From Pleurocapsa sp. FMAR1 (GTDB lineage: Bacteria; Cyanobacteriota; Cyanobacteriia; Cyanobacteriales; Xenococcaceae), in contig NZ_OY762512.1 in assembly GCF_963665995.1 (NCBI RefSeq), forward strand, positions 1,302,001-1,366,000: a stretch of 64,000 nt of DNA, in the 5' to 3' direction. How positions within the stretch are numbered: the stretch's first letter is position 1; each line of letters begins with the position of its first letter. The notes under the pieces are model-generated. The model was not told the origin of the DNA and did no database searches. It saw only the letters and a list, made by a program, of their open reading frames with translations. Shown one piece after another: positions 19,049-29,863 of the stretch. Made by a program: the position numbers and the translations under genes.

Positions 19049-20128
19049 ATGGCGCTCGTACCCATGCGTTTGCTTTTAGAACACGCGGCTGAGAATGGTT
19101 ATGGTATTCCTGCCTACAACGTTAATAATATGGAGCAAATCATCTCCATTATGGAAGCTGCTAACGAAGCTGATAGCCCTGTAATTCTACAGGCTTCTCG
19201 TGGCGCTCGCAAATATGCTGGAGAAAATTTTCTACGTCACCTAGTATTAGCAGCAGCAGAAAGCTATCCTCATCTTCCTATTGCTATGCACCAGGATCAC
19301 GGAAATAGCCCCGCGACTTGCTATTCGGCGATTCGCAATGGTTTTACTAGCGTCATGATGGATGGCTCTTTAGAAGCAGATGCTAAAACTCCCGCTAGCT
19401 TTGAATACAATGTCAACGTAACAGCAGAAGTAGTCAAAGTGGCTCACGCTGTTGGTGCTAGTGTTGAAGGTGAACTTGGTTGTTTAGGTTCACTAGAAAC
19501 TGGTAAAGGCGAAGCAGAAGATGGTCATGGTTTTGAAGGCGCTCTCAGCAAAGAGCAGCTATTGACCGATCCTGATGAAGCAGTAGAATTTGTAGAACGC
19601 ACTCAAGTAGATGCTTTGGCTGTAGCTATTGGTACTAGCCACGGTGCCTATAAGTTTACTCGCAAGCCTACTGGCGAAATTCTGGCTATTAGCAGAATTG
19701 AAGAAATTCACCGTCGTCTACCTAACGTTCACATCGTCATGCACGGTTCTTCTTCCGTACCTAAGGAGTGGATCGACATTATTAACGCTAATGGTGGTAA
19801 TATTCCTGAAACCTATGGTGTACCCGTAGAGGAAATTCAAAAAGGTATCAAGAGTGGTGTACGTAAAGTAAACATCGATACGGATAATCGTTTAGCAATC
19901 ACTGCCGCTATCCGTGAAGCAGCTTATAAAGATCCTGCTAACTTTGACCCCCGTCACTTCCTCAAGCCTTCTATTGCCTACATGAAAACTGTATGCCTCA
20001 GACGTTATGAAGCTTTTGGTACTGCTGGTAACGCTAGTAAAATCAAGCAGGTTTCGCTTGAAGATTACGCTGCTAAATACGCTAAAGGCGAGTTGTCTAC
20101 TAGCAATAAAAAAGCTGTTTCCGTTTAG
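19049..20128 (+). CDS. fbaA: Class II fructose-bisphosphate aldolase (Calvin-cycle type)
   Basis: Zinc-dependent aldolase that joins dihydroxyacetone phosphate with glyceraldehyde 3-phosphate or erythrose 4-phosphate, serving the Calvin cycle and gluconeogenesis. The 359-residue protein has [13 protein letters not shown] near residue 80 (catalytic Asp and zinc His), [16 protein letters not shown] near 140 (zinc Glu), [11 protein letters not shown] near 193 (zinc His), VMHGSSSVP near 230 and [13 protein letters not shown] near 273. This order and length match the cyanobacterial CbbA/Fda subtype. It has a strong ribosome binding site and its own terminator, so it is probably monocistronic and well expressed. 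Confidence 0.95.
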   Translation: MALVPMRLLLEHAAENGYGIPAYNVNNMEQIISIMEAANEADSPVILQASRGARKYAGENFLRHLVLAAAESYPHLPIAMHQDHGNSPATCYSAIRNGFTSVMMDGSLEADAKTPASFEYNVNVTAEVVKVAHAVGASVEGELGCLGSLETGKGEAEDGHGFEGALSKEQLLTDPDEAVEFVERTQVDALAVAIGTSHGAYKFTRKPTGEILAISRIEEIHRRLPNVHIVMHGSSSVPKEWIDIINANGGNIPETYGVPVEEIQKGIKSGVRKVNIDTDNRLAITAAIREAAYKDPANFDPRHFLKPSIAYMKTVCLRRYEAFGTAGNASKIKQVSLEDYAAKYAKGELSTSNKKAVSV

Positions 20129-20172
20129 ATTTAGTTAGACGAATCGACAATCTAAATTAAATTTGAAGCAGA

Positions 20173-20205
20173 ATGAGTAGCAATAAACAGCTACTCATTT
20201 TTTTT
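20173..20205 (+). terminator. Rho-independent terminator of fbaA
   Basis: ATGAGTAGC, loop AATAAACA, GCTACTCAT, then a run of eight T. A textbook intrinsic terminator, 45 bases after the fbaA stop codon. Confidence 0.9.
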
Positions 20206-20382
20206 GTCTGATTGTCTCTCTTTTGTGTTTAAGGTTGGAGTAGCATTGTTAACAGAGTGGGCAAAAAGCAAAAAGGTAAAACCGCATTTCCAGAAAAAGC
20301 TTTGCCCACCAAATAAAAAAAAGGGTCTTGCAATAACTCTAATTACTACATAAACCCCTCTAATAAATCACCGTTTGTTTCA

Positions 20383-20805
20383 TTAAACCGTTGCTGCTGC
20401 TTCTTTTTTTGCCGATCCTTGCGTTCCTAGCTGAATCAATTCAATTTTGTAGCCGTCTGGATCTTCTACAAAAGCAATTACGGTACTACCGTGTTTCATT
20501 GGCCCTGGTTCTCGGCTAACCTTACCGCCTTGAGCTTTAATGCGATCGCAAGTACCATATATATCATCAACTCCCAGGGCAATATGTCCGTAACCTTTGC
20601 CCAGGTCATATTCTTCTACGCCCCAGTTATAGGTAAGTTCAATGACGGTGTTGTCTTTCTCTTCGCCATAGCCCACAAAGGCCAAGGTAAATTCTCCTCC
20701 TGGGTAGTCTTTGCGTCGCAAAAGCTTCATGCCCAAAATATCGCAATAAAACTTAATAGATTTGTCTAAATCTCCGACCCTGAGCATTGTGTGTAGCATA
20801 CGCAT
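20383..20805 (-). CDS. gloA: Lactoylglutathione lyase (glyoxalase I)
   Basis: Converts the hemithioacetal of methylglyoxal and glutathione to S-lactoylglutathione. The 140-residue protein is the usual single-domain bacterial length. The four metal ligands are visible in context: His in MLHTMLRV (residue 5), Glu in NTVIELTYN (about 56), His in GYGHIALGV (about 75) and Glu in GYKIELIQ (about 122). The first block reads [20 protein letters not shown], which is classical GloA. It is convergent with fbaA, fitting a role in detoxifying a by-product of triose phosphates. Confidence 0.95.
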   Translation of the reverse strand: MRMLHTMLRVGDLDKSIKFYCDILGMKLLRRKDYPGGEFTLAFVGYGEEKDNTVIELTYNWGVEEYDLGKGYGHIALGVDDIYGTCDRIKAQGGKVSREPGPMKHGSTVIAFVEDPDGYKIELIQLGTQGSAKKEAAATV

Positions 20806-21061
20806 ATTTTTAATTCTCCTTTTTAATCAAATAAGCTATTTATTTACATTGCTTGTGGAACAATAGTTCAATCCACTTAATATAAAACTATCTAAAATTC
20901 GGCGATCGTGGCAAAAATCTTTCTATAGAAGGAAGTGAATATCCATAAATCAAGTTAGTTTATTGACTTATTTTATTCAACTTAAACTGCTCCAACTATT
21001 GTTTATTGTTACTTGTTTGTATTTCTGGTGTCGTAGCCATACCAGCATTTAAAATTAAAAA

Positions 21062-24000
21062 ATGACTAAATCTATTGACCAACCTCCTAATCCCGAACCC
21101 GAAAAGCCAAATCCCGTGAAGCGATTGATATATAAACTAAAATCATCCCCAAAAAAAGTAGCAACAGGGGCAATTGCGATCGCAGCTTTTGGTAGTTTAG
21201 GCTATTGGGGGACGCAAGTGTTAGTTAAAAAGAAATTACCGCCGTTTCTAGAAAGTCAAATTGGTAAGTTTATTCAACGTCCCATTGACTTGGGTGAAGT
21301 TAAAGGCTTTTCTCTGGGTGGAATAGAGTTTGGCAAAACGGTTATTCCTGCTACTGCTAGCGATCCTGACAAAGTAGAAGTAGAGGGGGTTAAGGTCGGA
21401 TTTAATATCTTTCCTGTTTTATTTCGCCGTACCTTGCCTATAGACGTGGCTTTAATTCACCCTAATATTTATTTGGAACAAGACAAGGATGGGCAATGGA
21501 TTAATCTAGATTTTCTCAATAAAGATAAAAAAAAGCTCCCAATTTATTTTGATGTGGATTTAGATGTTGACCAAGCCGACATTACCGCCGTACCTTACAA
21601 GCAAAATCCTCTCAAGGCGCAGCTAGACGGTAGCGGAAGATTTAATCAAAAGCAAGAAATTCTGACTTATGATTTAGATGCAGGAATTGAAAAGGCAAAA
21701 GCGACTATAAAAGGTGAAACTAAGTTAAAAACTGTCACAACCGATACAAAAGTGCTGGTTAAAGACTTAGCTTTAGCTGATGTTGCTACTCTTTTACCTA
21801 ATTCCCCTGTAAAACTTAACAGCGGTTTACTTAATGCCAACTTAGATATTAATATTCCTTCCTGGTCAGAGATTAATACCGCCAACGTCAAAGGAATGGT
21901 CAATCTGCAAAACGTGGAGGGGAAAGCTACCGATTTAAATGCCCCTGTTTCAGCAGAATCTAAACTAAACTTTAGTGGTCGTAATGCTGATGTTAAGCAA
22001 ACTCAAGCTAGTCTGGGTGACATTACTGCCCAGGTAGGAGGAAAGGTTAACTTAGATAGTGGCTATAACCTGAACTTAAATGTCTTGCCTTTTCAGTTAG
22101 CTAGTATACCTAGTAATCTTATTAAACAAGTACCTGTCGATTTAGCAGGAGAAGTAGAAGCACAGGTTAAAGTGCGGGGTGCGATTAAAGATCCTCAACT
22201 GATGGGAAATATTAATAATACTCAACCTGTAAGAATAGATAAAACTTCCTTTAAACAAATAAATGCTGACTTCCAGGCTAATCTAGATCAGGTTGTTCTA
22301 AACAATGTACAGATAAATCCTGTGGCGGGAGGGAACGTTACCGCTAAAGGTACGATTGAAACAAATCTGAGACAGGCTTTAGAAAACAATAAGGCTATAG
22401 ACGCAATTAAAATGCCTTTGGATTTTAGTTTTCAAGCAAATTTACCAACTCAGGAATTAGTTACCCCTTATTATCAACTGCCTGAAAAAGTTGCAGTGGG
22501 TAATCTTAGGGCAAAAGGACAGGTAAACGGCACGGTAGATAATCCTAATGCCCTAGTTAACTGGAGTATACCCCAAGCCAACGTCAATAATTTAGAGGAT
22601 ATTGCAGGATCGGGAGAACTAGCTTTTGCCAACAATAAATTATCTCTGCGGGATACGGAAATTACCTATGGTGATGGCAAGGTCGATGTAGAGGCGGATG
22701 CTAATTTAGACAATAAGCAGTGGCAAGCAAGCTTAGATGCCAACTCACTGAATTTAACGCCTTTTCTGGCACAGGTTAAGAACCCTAACCTGAACTTAAA
22801 TCGTCCCGTGGCGGTTAATACCGCTAAAGCTAATTTTAATGGCAGATTAGATCGGCTTGATTTAGAGAAGATTAACGGTACGGCTGATTTAAACTTAAAT
22901 GTTGACGGTGGCGATGTTGTAGTCAACAGTCAGCTAAATTCGGGTAATGTCAAAGCTAAGGCAGTTACTAATAATATCCAGCTAGATCGTTTTGTAACTA
23001 GTTTACCTGTTGCTGCCTCTGTGCAGTCAGGGACAGTAAATGCCTCTGGTAAATTGAAACAATTGCTGGCATTTAAAGATAACCCTAATTTAAGTAGTGT
23101 TAAAGCCGATGCAGATTTAAATTTAAGCGTTGATGGCGAAGCAGTAGCGGTTAATAGTCAGATAGATTCAGGTAGAGTTCTGGCAAATGCTAACACCAGT
23201 CAGATTAACTTAAACCGCATTGTCCCTAATTTACCAATTCCCGCCAACATAAGATCTAGTCAGGTGAGGGCTTCTGGGGAATTAAAACAGCTATTAACCT
23301 TTGCCAAAAACCCTGACTTAAGTACTGTAGATGCCCGTGTTAATGCGGATTTAGGTGTGGCTGACGGCACAGTAAAAGCGATCGCAAGTCTCCAAAACAA
23401 CCAGTGGCAGGCAAACGTCAACGCGACGGATGTTAATTCTCAATTACTGATAAATAAGTTTGCCCCTAAAAAGTTTACTTCGGTAGAACTAGATAACGTA
23501 AATGCCCAGGCGGATTTGTCAGGAGACATCAAGCCTGTACTCAACAAAGATATTAATGTTCCTGTGGCGATAAACAACTTTACCGCTAATTCTGGCGCGC
23601 AAAATATTGATGCCAAGGGGAATTTAACCCTGTCCAACGTTACCAGTAATTTAGACATTGCCAAGACTAACCTTGATGTTCGGGCTAACCTCGACTTTGA
23701 TCGGCTACCTATCGATCAGGTAATTGCTGCTGCTAGCCAAAATGATCAGTTGATTGCTGAAAACGTCAATGTTGCGGGAAAAGCCGCTTTTAACGGACAA
23801 TTTCAAGGAAAACAGCTAATTTCTGCCCCTAGCGTTCCAGGCAATATTAATCTAACAGGAGATTTACAGTTACAGAATTTCGCCTTTAATGACATTGCCT
23901 TCGATCCTGTGATGGCGGGTAGAGTTAATGTCGAGACAGGTAAGGAAATCGCTCTTAATCTTAAAGGTGAACAGGATGTAATTGCTGCTAGTGCTGTTCC

Positions 24001-26845
24001 CTGTACCGCTAGTGACTGTAAACTGCCCTACTTACCTAATAGCTTAGAATTACGTCAGGGAGAAGATACAGATAACCCAGTAATCGCTACAGGCGATCGC
24101 AACGGTGATATATTTTCTCTAGATATTAATAATTTCCCCCTCGCCTTACTCAATCTTGCCCCCGCTAAAGCAGCAGGAATTGACGGGGCTTTGCAGGGTA
24201 AAACTTCAGGGAAAATTGCTCTCAATCTTTATACCTTAGCAACCAAAGGTAATATTGCAATTAATAAGCCAGGGGTAGGCTATATTCAGGCAAAACAGCT
24301 TGATGCTAATTTCGACTACGATCCAGCTAAAAATATTGCTAAGTTAACAAATTCTTCTCTGGAGTTAGGCAAAAGTCAATACAACCTCAACGCTGCTTTA
24401 AATCTAAAGTCGGGGGCAATTGACGGGAAGTTAGATATTCCCCAAGCTTACATTCAAGATGCTTTGACTACTCTGCGCTGGTTTACGATTGCAGACGTGA
24501 CCGACTTATTTAATATTCCCGATTATGGTGAAGCTGCTGTGGTTAAACCTGCCCCAGATAAAGAAACCGTCGATCAATCAATCGCCCGTAAACTAAATCA
24601 GTTACGTAATGTAAATAAAAAAATTCAGGCAAATGCAGCCGCAAAAGAAACAGGCAATGTTCCTACAGAATTAAATATTGAGGGTAAATATGTGGGGCAA
24701 ATAACTTTAGGCGGAACGATTCAAACACCTAAAGCAAACTTTAACGTAGAAGGAGATAACTGGCAGTGGCAAACCATTCCAGCCTATCCCAATATAGTTC
24801 CTCCTTTGGGTCTAGTGATCGAAGAGTCGCAAGCTATAGATATACCCAAACTGTCAGTCGCAGGAAATCTACTAGGAACAACGGTAGATTTAGATGAAGC
24901 AAAAATACAGGTGCAAGAAGCGGTTTTATCTTTAAAAGGTAAGCTATCTCCAGGACAAGAAGATGCTACATTTGCGGTCAACAATTTAACCGTAGATAAT
25001 ATTGGTAATTTTGTTAAGATTCCCGTGGATATAGCAGGAGAAATTAATGCCACAGGCACAATTAAAGGCACGCCTAAAAATCCTCAGCTAGCAGGAAAAG
25101 TTGCTTTTACAGATGGAGCGTTTAACGGCAACGTCTTACCTGAAAAGCTAGCGGGAGATTTTGACTACGACGGTAGCAAACTAGCATTTAATACTACTGC
25201 ACCTGAATCAATTCGCGTAGAAGCCAGCGTCCCCTATCCGATTATCCCTGGTAAAAGCGATCGCCTTACAGCTAAAGCCGATGTAGACAAAGAAGCATTT
25301 GTCTTTTTAGGTGCCTTTAGCCAGAATTACTTAAACTGGATTGGTGGCGATGGAAATGCCAAATTAAATGCTAATGCCCGCCTAGACTTAAACAAAAAAG
25401 GCATCATTTATGATTTGGATGCCAAAGGAGTAGTTAACCTCAAAGATGCTAATGTCGCGGTAGAAACGCCTTTCTTTACTGAACCATTTGTCGGTACAGG
25501 TAAAATTACCATAAATAATCAGATAGTTAACGTTGAGAATTTAGACGCTACCTTTGCCCAAAAAGATTTATCCGTTACGGGTAAGCTACCGATTCTTACC
25601 GCAGTTAATAACTTAGACAAGCCCCTAACTATCAATCTTCCCGAAGGCGATATTGATATTAGAAAGTTATATAAAGGCGGAGTCGAAGGCAAAGTTACAG
25701 TTACAGGAGCATCTTTAGAACCTGTAATAGGCGGAAAAGTTACTTTAGAAGATGGTAAGGTATCTCTTCCTAAAACGGAAGCTCCTACCCAAGAGGAAAC
25801 CGTTCAATTAACCAAAAGCAAGGTTAGCAATACGGTTTCAGGCGCAAAGGCACTGTCTACTCAAGGAAATAATCAACAACCCACTGCTGCTAAATCCTCT
25901 GGTTTTGTTACCGCCCTAAACAACCTCAAGGTCAACCTCAAAGACTTCAGCTTTGAACAAAATCCTGTATATGAATTCAAACTCGATGGTGGTTTAACTC
26001 TTAATGGTACGGTTGATAAACCGAGTAACATTATTCCCAAAGGAACTTTAACGTTGACTCGCGCCGACGTAAACTTATTTAGCAATAAATTTGATTTAGA
26101 TCGTAGTCGAGAAAATACGATAATTTTTACCCCAGGTGCTGGAGTATTCGATCCTGCCCTTGATATTATTTTAGTAACCGAAGTTGAAGATATTAAGCAA
26201 CAACAATTTAATAGTTTACGTTCAGTTGATGCTAACTCTAATGAAATAGACGATCCACTTTCACAAGGTAATGACAGCGAAACTATTAGAATTAGTTTGG
26301 TAATTGATGGCGAAACCGCAGAAATATTACCAAACTTGGCTGAGAACAGCACCGACTGTAGTACTAGTACTGTTCGTCCTAACGATGCTCCTTTAGTTGA
26401 AAACAAAAAATACTATAGTCAAACAGAACTAAATCAATTAACAAAATGTTTTAACAACGTGTCCCTAACGGGTGGCGATCGCAACTTAATTAATTCTCCA
26501 GCAGTACAATTGACGAGCATTCCTTCTCTGAGTCAAGGAGAAATTGTCAGTTTGTTGAGCGGTCGATTCATAGATTTTGCTAGCAATTTGGGTCAAGGCA
26601 ACGATAGTCAATCGCAATTATTTAATATGGGAGTGAACACGTTTATAGTTACTCCTCTCTTAAACAACGTGTTATACAAAATAGATGATACAACAGTAAA
26701 ATTGGGTAAAAAAATTGGTTTAGATTATTTAACTCTGTATCCCAATTTAGAAGGTATTTATAACATTAATCGAAATTCATCGCTGCGTTCTACCTACAAT
26801 TACACATTTAACGAAGTCAGGGTGGAGTACCAAAAAAGTTTTTAA
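21062..26845 (+). CDS. TamB-like AsmA/DUF490 giant envelope protein
   Basis: A 1927-residue protein with an N-terminal cytoplasmic stretch, one transmembrane anchor near residues 34-52 (VATGAIAIAAFGSLGYWGTQ) and then an extremely long beta-rich periplasmic region. The C-terminal 300 residues form the TamB/DUF490 domain, ending in the aromatic terminus YQKSF that resembles a beta-barrel interaction signal. Members form a hydrophobic groove bridging inner and outer membranes and take part in outer-membrane protein or lipid delivery. Internal duplications are visible around residues 615-760, where DLNLNVDGG and DLNLSVDGE blocks repeat about every 80 residues. It appears as a single gene without an Omp85 partner adjacent. 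Confidence 0.85.
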   Translation: MTKSIDQPPNPEPEKPNPVKRLIYKLKSSPKKVATGAIAIAAFGSLGYWGTQVLVKKKLPPFLESQIGKFIQRPIDLGEVKGFSLGGIEFGKTVIPATASDPDKVEVEGVKVGFNIFPVLFRRTLPIDVALIHPNIYLEQDKDGQWINLDFLNKDKKKLPIYFDVDLDVDQADITAVPYKQNPLKAQLDGSGRFNQKQEILTYDLDAGIEKAKATIKGETKLKTVTTDTKVLVKDLALADVATLLPNSPVKLNSGLLNANLDINIPSWSEINTANVKGMVNLQNVEGKATDLNAPVSAESKLNFSGRNADVKQTQASLGDITAQVGGKVNLDSGYNLNLNVLPFQLASIPSNLIKQVPVDLAGEVEAQVKVRGAIKDPQLMGNINNTQPVRIDKTSFKQINADFQANLDQVVLNNVQINPVAGGNVTAKGTIETNLRQALENNKAIDAIKMPLDFSFQANLPTQELVTPYYQLPEKVAVGNLRAKGQVNGTVDNPNALVNWSIPQANVNNLEDIAGSGELAFANNKLSLRDTEITYGDGKVDVEADANLDNKQWQASLDANSLNLTPFLAQVKNPNLNLNRPVAVNTAKANFNGRLDRLDLEKINGTADLNLNVDGGDVVVNSQLNSGNVKAKAVTNNIQLDRFVTSLPVAASVQSGTVNASGKLKQLLAFKDNPNLSSVKADADLNLSVDGEAVAVNSQIDSGRVLANANTSQINLNRIVPNLPIPANIRSSQVRASGELKQLLTFAKNPDLSTVDARVNADLGVADGTVKAIASLQNNQWQANVNATDVNSQLLINKFAPKKFTSVELDNVNAQADLSGDIKPVLNKDINVPVAINNFTANSGAQNIDAKGNLTLSNVTSNLDIAKTNLDVRANLDFDRLPIDQVIAAASQNDQLIAENVNVAGKAAFNGQFQGKQLISAPSVPGNINLTGDLQLQNFAFNDIAFDPVMAGRVNVETGKEIALNLKGEQDVIAASAVPCTASDCKLPYLPNSLELRQGEDTDNPVIATGDRNGDIFSLDINNFPLALLNLAPAKAAGIDGALQGKTSGKIALNLYTLATKGNIAINKPGVGYIQAKQLDANFDYDPAKNIAKLTNSSLELGKSQYNLNAALNLKSGAIDGKLDIPQAYIQDALTTLRWFTIADVTDLFNIPDYGEAAVVKPAPDKETVDQSIARKLNQLRNVNKKIQANAAAKETGNVPTELNIEGKYVGQITLGGTIQTPKANFNVEGDNWQWQTIPAYPNIVPPLGLVIEESQAIDIPKLSVAGNLLGTTVDLDEAKIQVQEAVLSLKGKLSPGQEDATFAVNNLTVDNIGNFVKIPVDIAGEINATGTIKGTPKNPQLAGKVAFTDGAFNGNVLPEKLAGDFDYDGSKLAFNTTAPESIRVEASVPYPIIPGKSDRLTAKADVDKEAFVFLGAFSQNYLNWIGGDGNAKLNANARLDLNKKGIIYDLDAKGVVNLKDANVAVETPFFTEPFVGTGKITINNQIVNVENLDATFAQKDLSVTGKLPILTAVNNLDKPLTINLPEGDIDIRKLYKGGVEGKVTVTGASLEPVIGGKVTLEDGKVSLPKTEAPTQEETVQLTKSKVSNTVSGAKALSTQGNNQQPTAAKSSGFVTALNNLKVNLKDFSFEQNPVYEFKLDGGLTLNGTVDKPSNIIPKGTLTLTRADVNLFSNKFDLDRSRENTIIFTPGAGVFDPALDIILVTEVEDIKQQQFNSLRSVDANSNEIDDPLSQGNDSETIRISLVIDGETAEILPNLAENSTDCSTSTVRPNDAPLVENKKYYSQTELNQLTKCFNNVSLTGGDRNLINSPAVQLTSIPSLSQGEIVSLLSGRFIDFASNLGQGNDSQSQLFNMGVNTFIVTPLLNNVLYKIDDTTVKLGKKIGLDYLTLYPNLEGIYNINRNSSLRSTYNYTFNEVRVEYQKSF

Positions 26846-26981
26846 TGACGTTGTTAATTTACAGTCCGAGACTACTGAAAATATTCGTGGCTTTTATATT
26901 CTTGCTTAGAGACTAAACCAATTTCGGAATCTAGTAGAGAGATAGTTTAATATCGATTTAATCCACTTTCAATATAGTCGA

Positions 26982-27686
26982 ATGCAGATTAAACTTTCTC
27001 TTTCTCCTGGCGCAGTTGTTAGGTATTTAATGATCGCAGTTGTTTTCTTTACTGTTGTAAGCACGGGAATTCAAATTGCCAAGTATGTTTTCGACTATCG
27101 TCAGGATTGGATGAGTCTGTGGAATCTAGATAGAGAGTTAAATTTCCCAAGCTGGTTTTCTACTTTTATGATTGGCTTTTGCTCAATTTTGCTCAAGATT
27201 ATTGCCACAGGCAAAAAAGAACAGGGCGATCGCTATACTAAAGACTGGCAGTTATTATCCTTAATTTTTTTCTGGATGGCGATCGATGAATTAGTGAGTA
27301 TTCACGAGATTCTCATTATTCCTCAACTCAGCGATGATCTCCATCTTCCTTGGTTTCTTCATTCCCTATGGGTTATTCCTGGGATGGTTTTTGTTGCCTG
27401 GTTTGCCAGACGCTACATTAGATTCGTGCGCCATTTACCACCAAAAACTAAAAAACACTTTGTGTCCGCAGCCTGTGTCTATATTGGTGGTGCATTAGTT
27501 ATGGAAATGGTGGGTAGTTATTTTGCTGAATTACAAGGACAACAACATTTGACCTATGCTTTAGTTGCTACGGTTGAGGAGTTGATGGAGATGGTTGGCA
27601 TGGTGATGTTTATCTATGGTTTACTTTATTATCTGGGTGAATGGGCAAAAACCTTAGATCTGCGAATTGATATTTTGAATCTGTAG
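26982..27686 (+). CDS. Unidentified polytopic membrane protein
   Basis: I do not recognise a named family. The 234-residue protein has about six hydrophobic segments, starting YLMIAVVFFTVVSTGIQIA. Notable are charged residues inside predicted helices: FFWMAIDELVSIHE (about residues 100-113) and ATVEELMEMVGMVMF (about 202-217). Acidic and His residues spaced like this could bind a metal or a headgroup, reminiscent of ceramidase-like or haemolysin III-like membrane hydrolases, but the match is not strong enough to assign. It is the last apparently ordinary gene before insertion-sequence debris and accessory genes. Confidence 0.6.
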   Translation: MQIKLSLSPGAVVRYLMIAVVFFTVVSTGIQIAKYVFDYRQDWMSLWNLDRELNFPSWFSTFMIGFCSILLKIIATGKKEQGDRYTKDWQLLSLIFFWMAIDELVSIHEILIIPQLSDDLHLPWFLHSLWVIPGMVFVAWFARRYIRFVRHLPPKTKKHFVSAACVYIGGALVMEMVGSYFAELQGQQHLTYALVATVEELMEMVGMVMFIYGLLYYLGEWAKTLDLRIDILNL

Positions 27687-27696
27687 AGAACTATTA

Positions 27697-27915
27697 GACC
27701 TCTTACACGAATCAGAAATATTGGTTAAGAATGAGGTTTTTTGCCAGAGGTCAGAGGTCAGAAATTCAAATAATATGTTCAACGGCAATTCTTAATCGAT
27801 TTAATTGACGATTATATTGTTTTTGTTCTTTGGTTATTTTTTTAACTTTTTGCTTCTTGATTGGAGTTTGGCTCAGAAGATAAATTTTAGCGATTCCTTA
27901 ATATCCTTTGTCTGC
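27697..27915 (-). mobile_element. IS5-like insertion-sequence remnant (transposase C-terminus and one end)
   Basis: On the minus strand from 27915 the frame reads ADKGY*GIAKIYLLSQTP, then KKQKVKKITKEQKQYNRQLN and RLRIAVEHI before a stop at 27776. The block N-R-x-L-N-R-L-R-I-A-V-E-H-I is typical of the C-terminus of IS5-type DDE transposases. One in-frame stop replaces the expected Gln of KGYQG. At the left, GACCTCTTACACGAATC at 27697 resembles an IS end. The rest of the element is missing, so it is inactive. Confidence 0.7.
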
Positions 27916-28170
27916 TTAATTGACTACTCTTGGTATGGTTCAAACTGCGATTTTTCTGCACTAGCACTACATTGAGGACGTGACCAATCATCGGCAATAT
28001 CGCGCTTTGGGCGTGCCAGGTTCGATTCCCGAGTCGGGATCGCAAATGTAATTGTAGTTGTCACAAAAATACTATAAAACTTAACCAATCTTTAGGATAA
28101 ATTTTTCTAAGCTTTAGTAACATACTAATAACACCTCAATTTAAGTGCTTATAAAAAGGATTCAAAAAAG

Positions 28171-29754
28171 ATGAAGGAAAATTTAGCAAATACTAACTTA
28201 ACCGAGCTTTCAGTACCTGCAATCGACTTATTTGAAGACCTGCAAGAGGGGCTACTGACAAATGACATAATTTCTACTGACGAGGTTCGGCAAATAGAAT
28301 CTGCTGTTGTAGACCTTACACCCCGTCCTAGCCCTGGTCGAATTGTTGGGACATTAGAGGACGATCTTCTCACTGGAACCCCCCAGAGCGACCAAATTTT
28401 TGCCCTGGATGGCAACGATATTGTGATTGCTCTGTCTGGCAGCGATCGCATTTTTGGCGGCTCTGGGGCTGACTTGATTGTGGCTGGAGGAGGAAACGAC
28501 TTTATTGACGGTGAGGCGGGAAATGACCAAATCTTTGGTGACGCAGGCAACGACGACATCAAAGGTGGCGGTGGAGTTGACGTGATTAATGGTGGTGGCG
28601 GTAGCGATCTGATCAGCGGAAACCAAGGGGGCGATCGAATCTCTGGAGAAGCTGGCAATGACATCATCAATGGCAATGGCGGACAAGACATTCTCAACGG
28701 TGGAAATGACGCAGATATTATTTCTGGCGGCGGCGACAATGACCGCGCTTTTGGAGGTGCTGGCAACGATGACATATTTGGTGACGGTGGTAACGATGCC
28801 CTTAATGGTGATGCTGGAGACGATTTAGTTGAAGGCGGGGCTGGCAATGATACCGTCTTTGGCGGTACGAATAATGATACCGTAGCTGGAGGCAATGGTG
28901 CAGATGAAGTTATTGGTGGTGCAGGTGATGATTCGCTGTCTGGGGGGAGCGGAAACGATACGCTGATTGGTGTCGATCCTTTTGTTGGTGCTTTCGGGTT
29001 TGGTAGTGGCGAACTCGATACTCTAGACGGTGGTGCTGAAAATGACACTTTTGTTTTAGGAGAAGGCGATCGCGTCTATTACCTGGGCGAAGGAAATGAT
29101 GACTTTGCTTTAATTACTGATTTTGAAAGCCAAGACACTATTCAACTTCCAGAAGCTTTCAACTCTACCAATAATGTGGCTACTGAAATTGATGATGCGG
29201 GTCAGAGTCTTGCTACTGCCCAAGTAATTTCTGGTGGAACTGAGGCGCTAGATAGAATTACAGGAACTATTGCTTCTGAAAATGATGTCGATCTGTTCCA
29301 AATCGACATAACTGGCGGGGGGAATTTTTCTGCTACTACCGTCGGTGGGGCTGATTTTGATACTCAGTTGTTTCTGTTTGATGGAGATGGCTTTTCGGTG
29401 CTGGAAAACGACGATGATGGAGGGCTTCAATCGACAATTTCAGATGATTTCGCTCCGCTAACTCCTGGCACTTACTTCTTAGCTATTTCTAGCTTTGATA
29501 ACGATCCAACTGGCTCTCCTCTAGATGGTTTCACAGGCAATGGAGGTTCGACTGGAAATTATACCATCGACTTAACTGGAGTTGAAGCTGACTCTAGTGA
29601 AATAGAAGCGGTTTCTGCGTTTAGTTTGGGAGCGTCCCCTGCTGCACTTCCCCCAGGAACGGCAATAAGTTTTGAAGATGACCTAATTGCTATCGTGCAA
29701 GGGGTTTCACCTTCAGACTTAAGTTTAAACGGCGACGACTTTGCTTTTGCTTAA
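28171..29754 (+). CDS. RTX-type calcium-binding secreted protein with a PPC-like domain
   Basis: A 527-residue acidic protein. Residues about 65-275 contain a run of nonapeptide GGxGxDxLx repeats (for example GGSGADLIV, GEAGNDQIF, GGAGNDTVF), which fold as a calcium-loaded parallel beta roll. Residues about 335-470 form a pre-peptidase C-terminal-like beta domain (AGQSLATAQVISGG, DVDLFQIDI, DTQLFLFDGDGF, GTYFLAISSFD). No N-terminal signal peptide is present, as expected for type I secretion substrates. The function is probably at the cell surface or extracellular. AAGGA lies about ten bases before the ATG. No dedicated type I secretion genes are adjacent. Confidence 0.85.
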   Translation: MKENLANTNLTELSVPAIDLFEDLQEGLLTNDIISTDEVRQIESAVVDLTPRPSPGRIVGTLEDDLLTGTPQSDQIFALDGNDIVIALSGSDRIFGGSGADLIVAGGGNDFIDGEAGNDQIFGDAGNDDIKGGGGVDVINGGGGSDLISGNQGGDRISGEAGNDIINGNGGQDILNGGNDADIISGGGDNDRAFGGAGNDDIFGDGGNDALNGDAGDDLVEGGAGNDTVFGGTNNDTVAGGNGADEVIGGAGDDSLSGGSGNDTLIGVDPFVGAFGFGSGELDTLDGGAENDTFVLGEGDRVYYLGEGNDDFALITDFESQDTIQLPEAFNSTNNVATEIDDAGQSLATAQVISGGTEALDRITGTIASENDVDLFQIDITGGGNFSATTVGGADFDTQLFLFDGDGFSVLENDDDGGLQSTISDDFAPLTPGTYFLAISSFDNDPTGSPLDGFTGNGGSTGNYTIDLTGVEADSSEIEAVSAFSLGASPAALPPGTAISFEDDLIAIVQGVSPSDLSLNGDDFAFA

Positions 29755-29863
29755 ACACTTTTTTTCTGAGAATTTAAGCAACTTCCAATAGAACAGGATT
29801 TAGATACATAAATCTTGATGAGAGCGTTTCACGAAATGCCTCTACACACAATTCTTACTTATT

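Noticed and set aside
27995-28055. tRNA-like 3' half (CCAGGTTCGATTCCCGAG)
   Set aside because: It contains a T-loop-like GGTTCGATTCC, but the flanking bases do not form a five-pair T-stem and no anticodon arm or acceptor partner precedes it.
28149-29048. Long antisense reading frame of 299 codons across the RTX gene
   Set aside because: Ser/Pro-rich shadow produced by the GGxGxD codon pattern on the opposite strand; no start context or family similarity.
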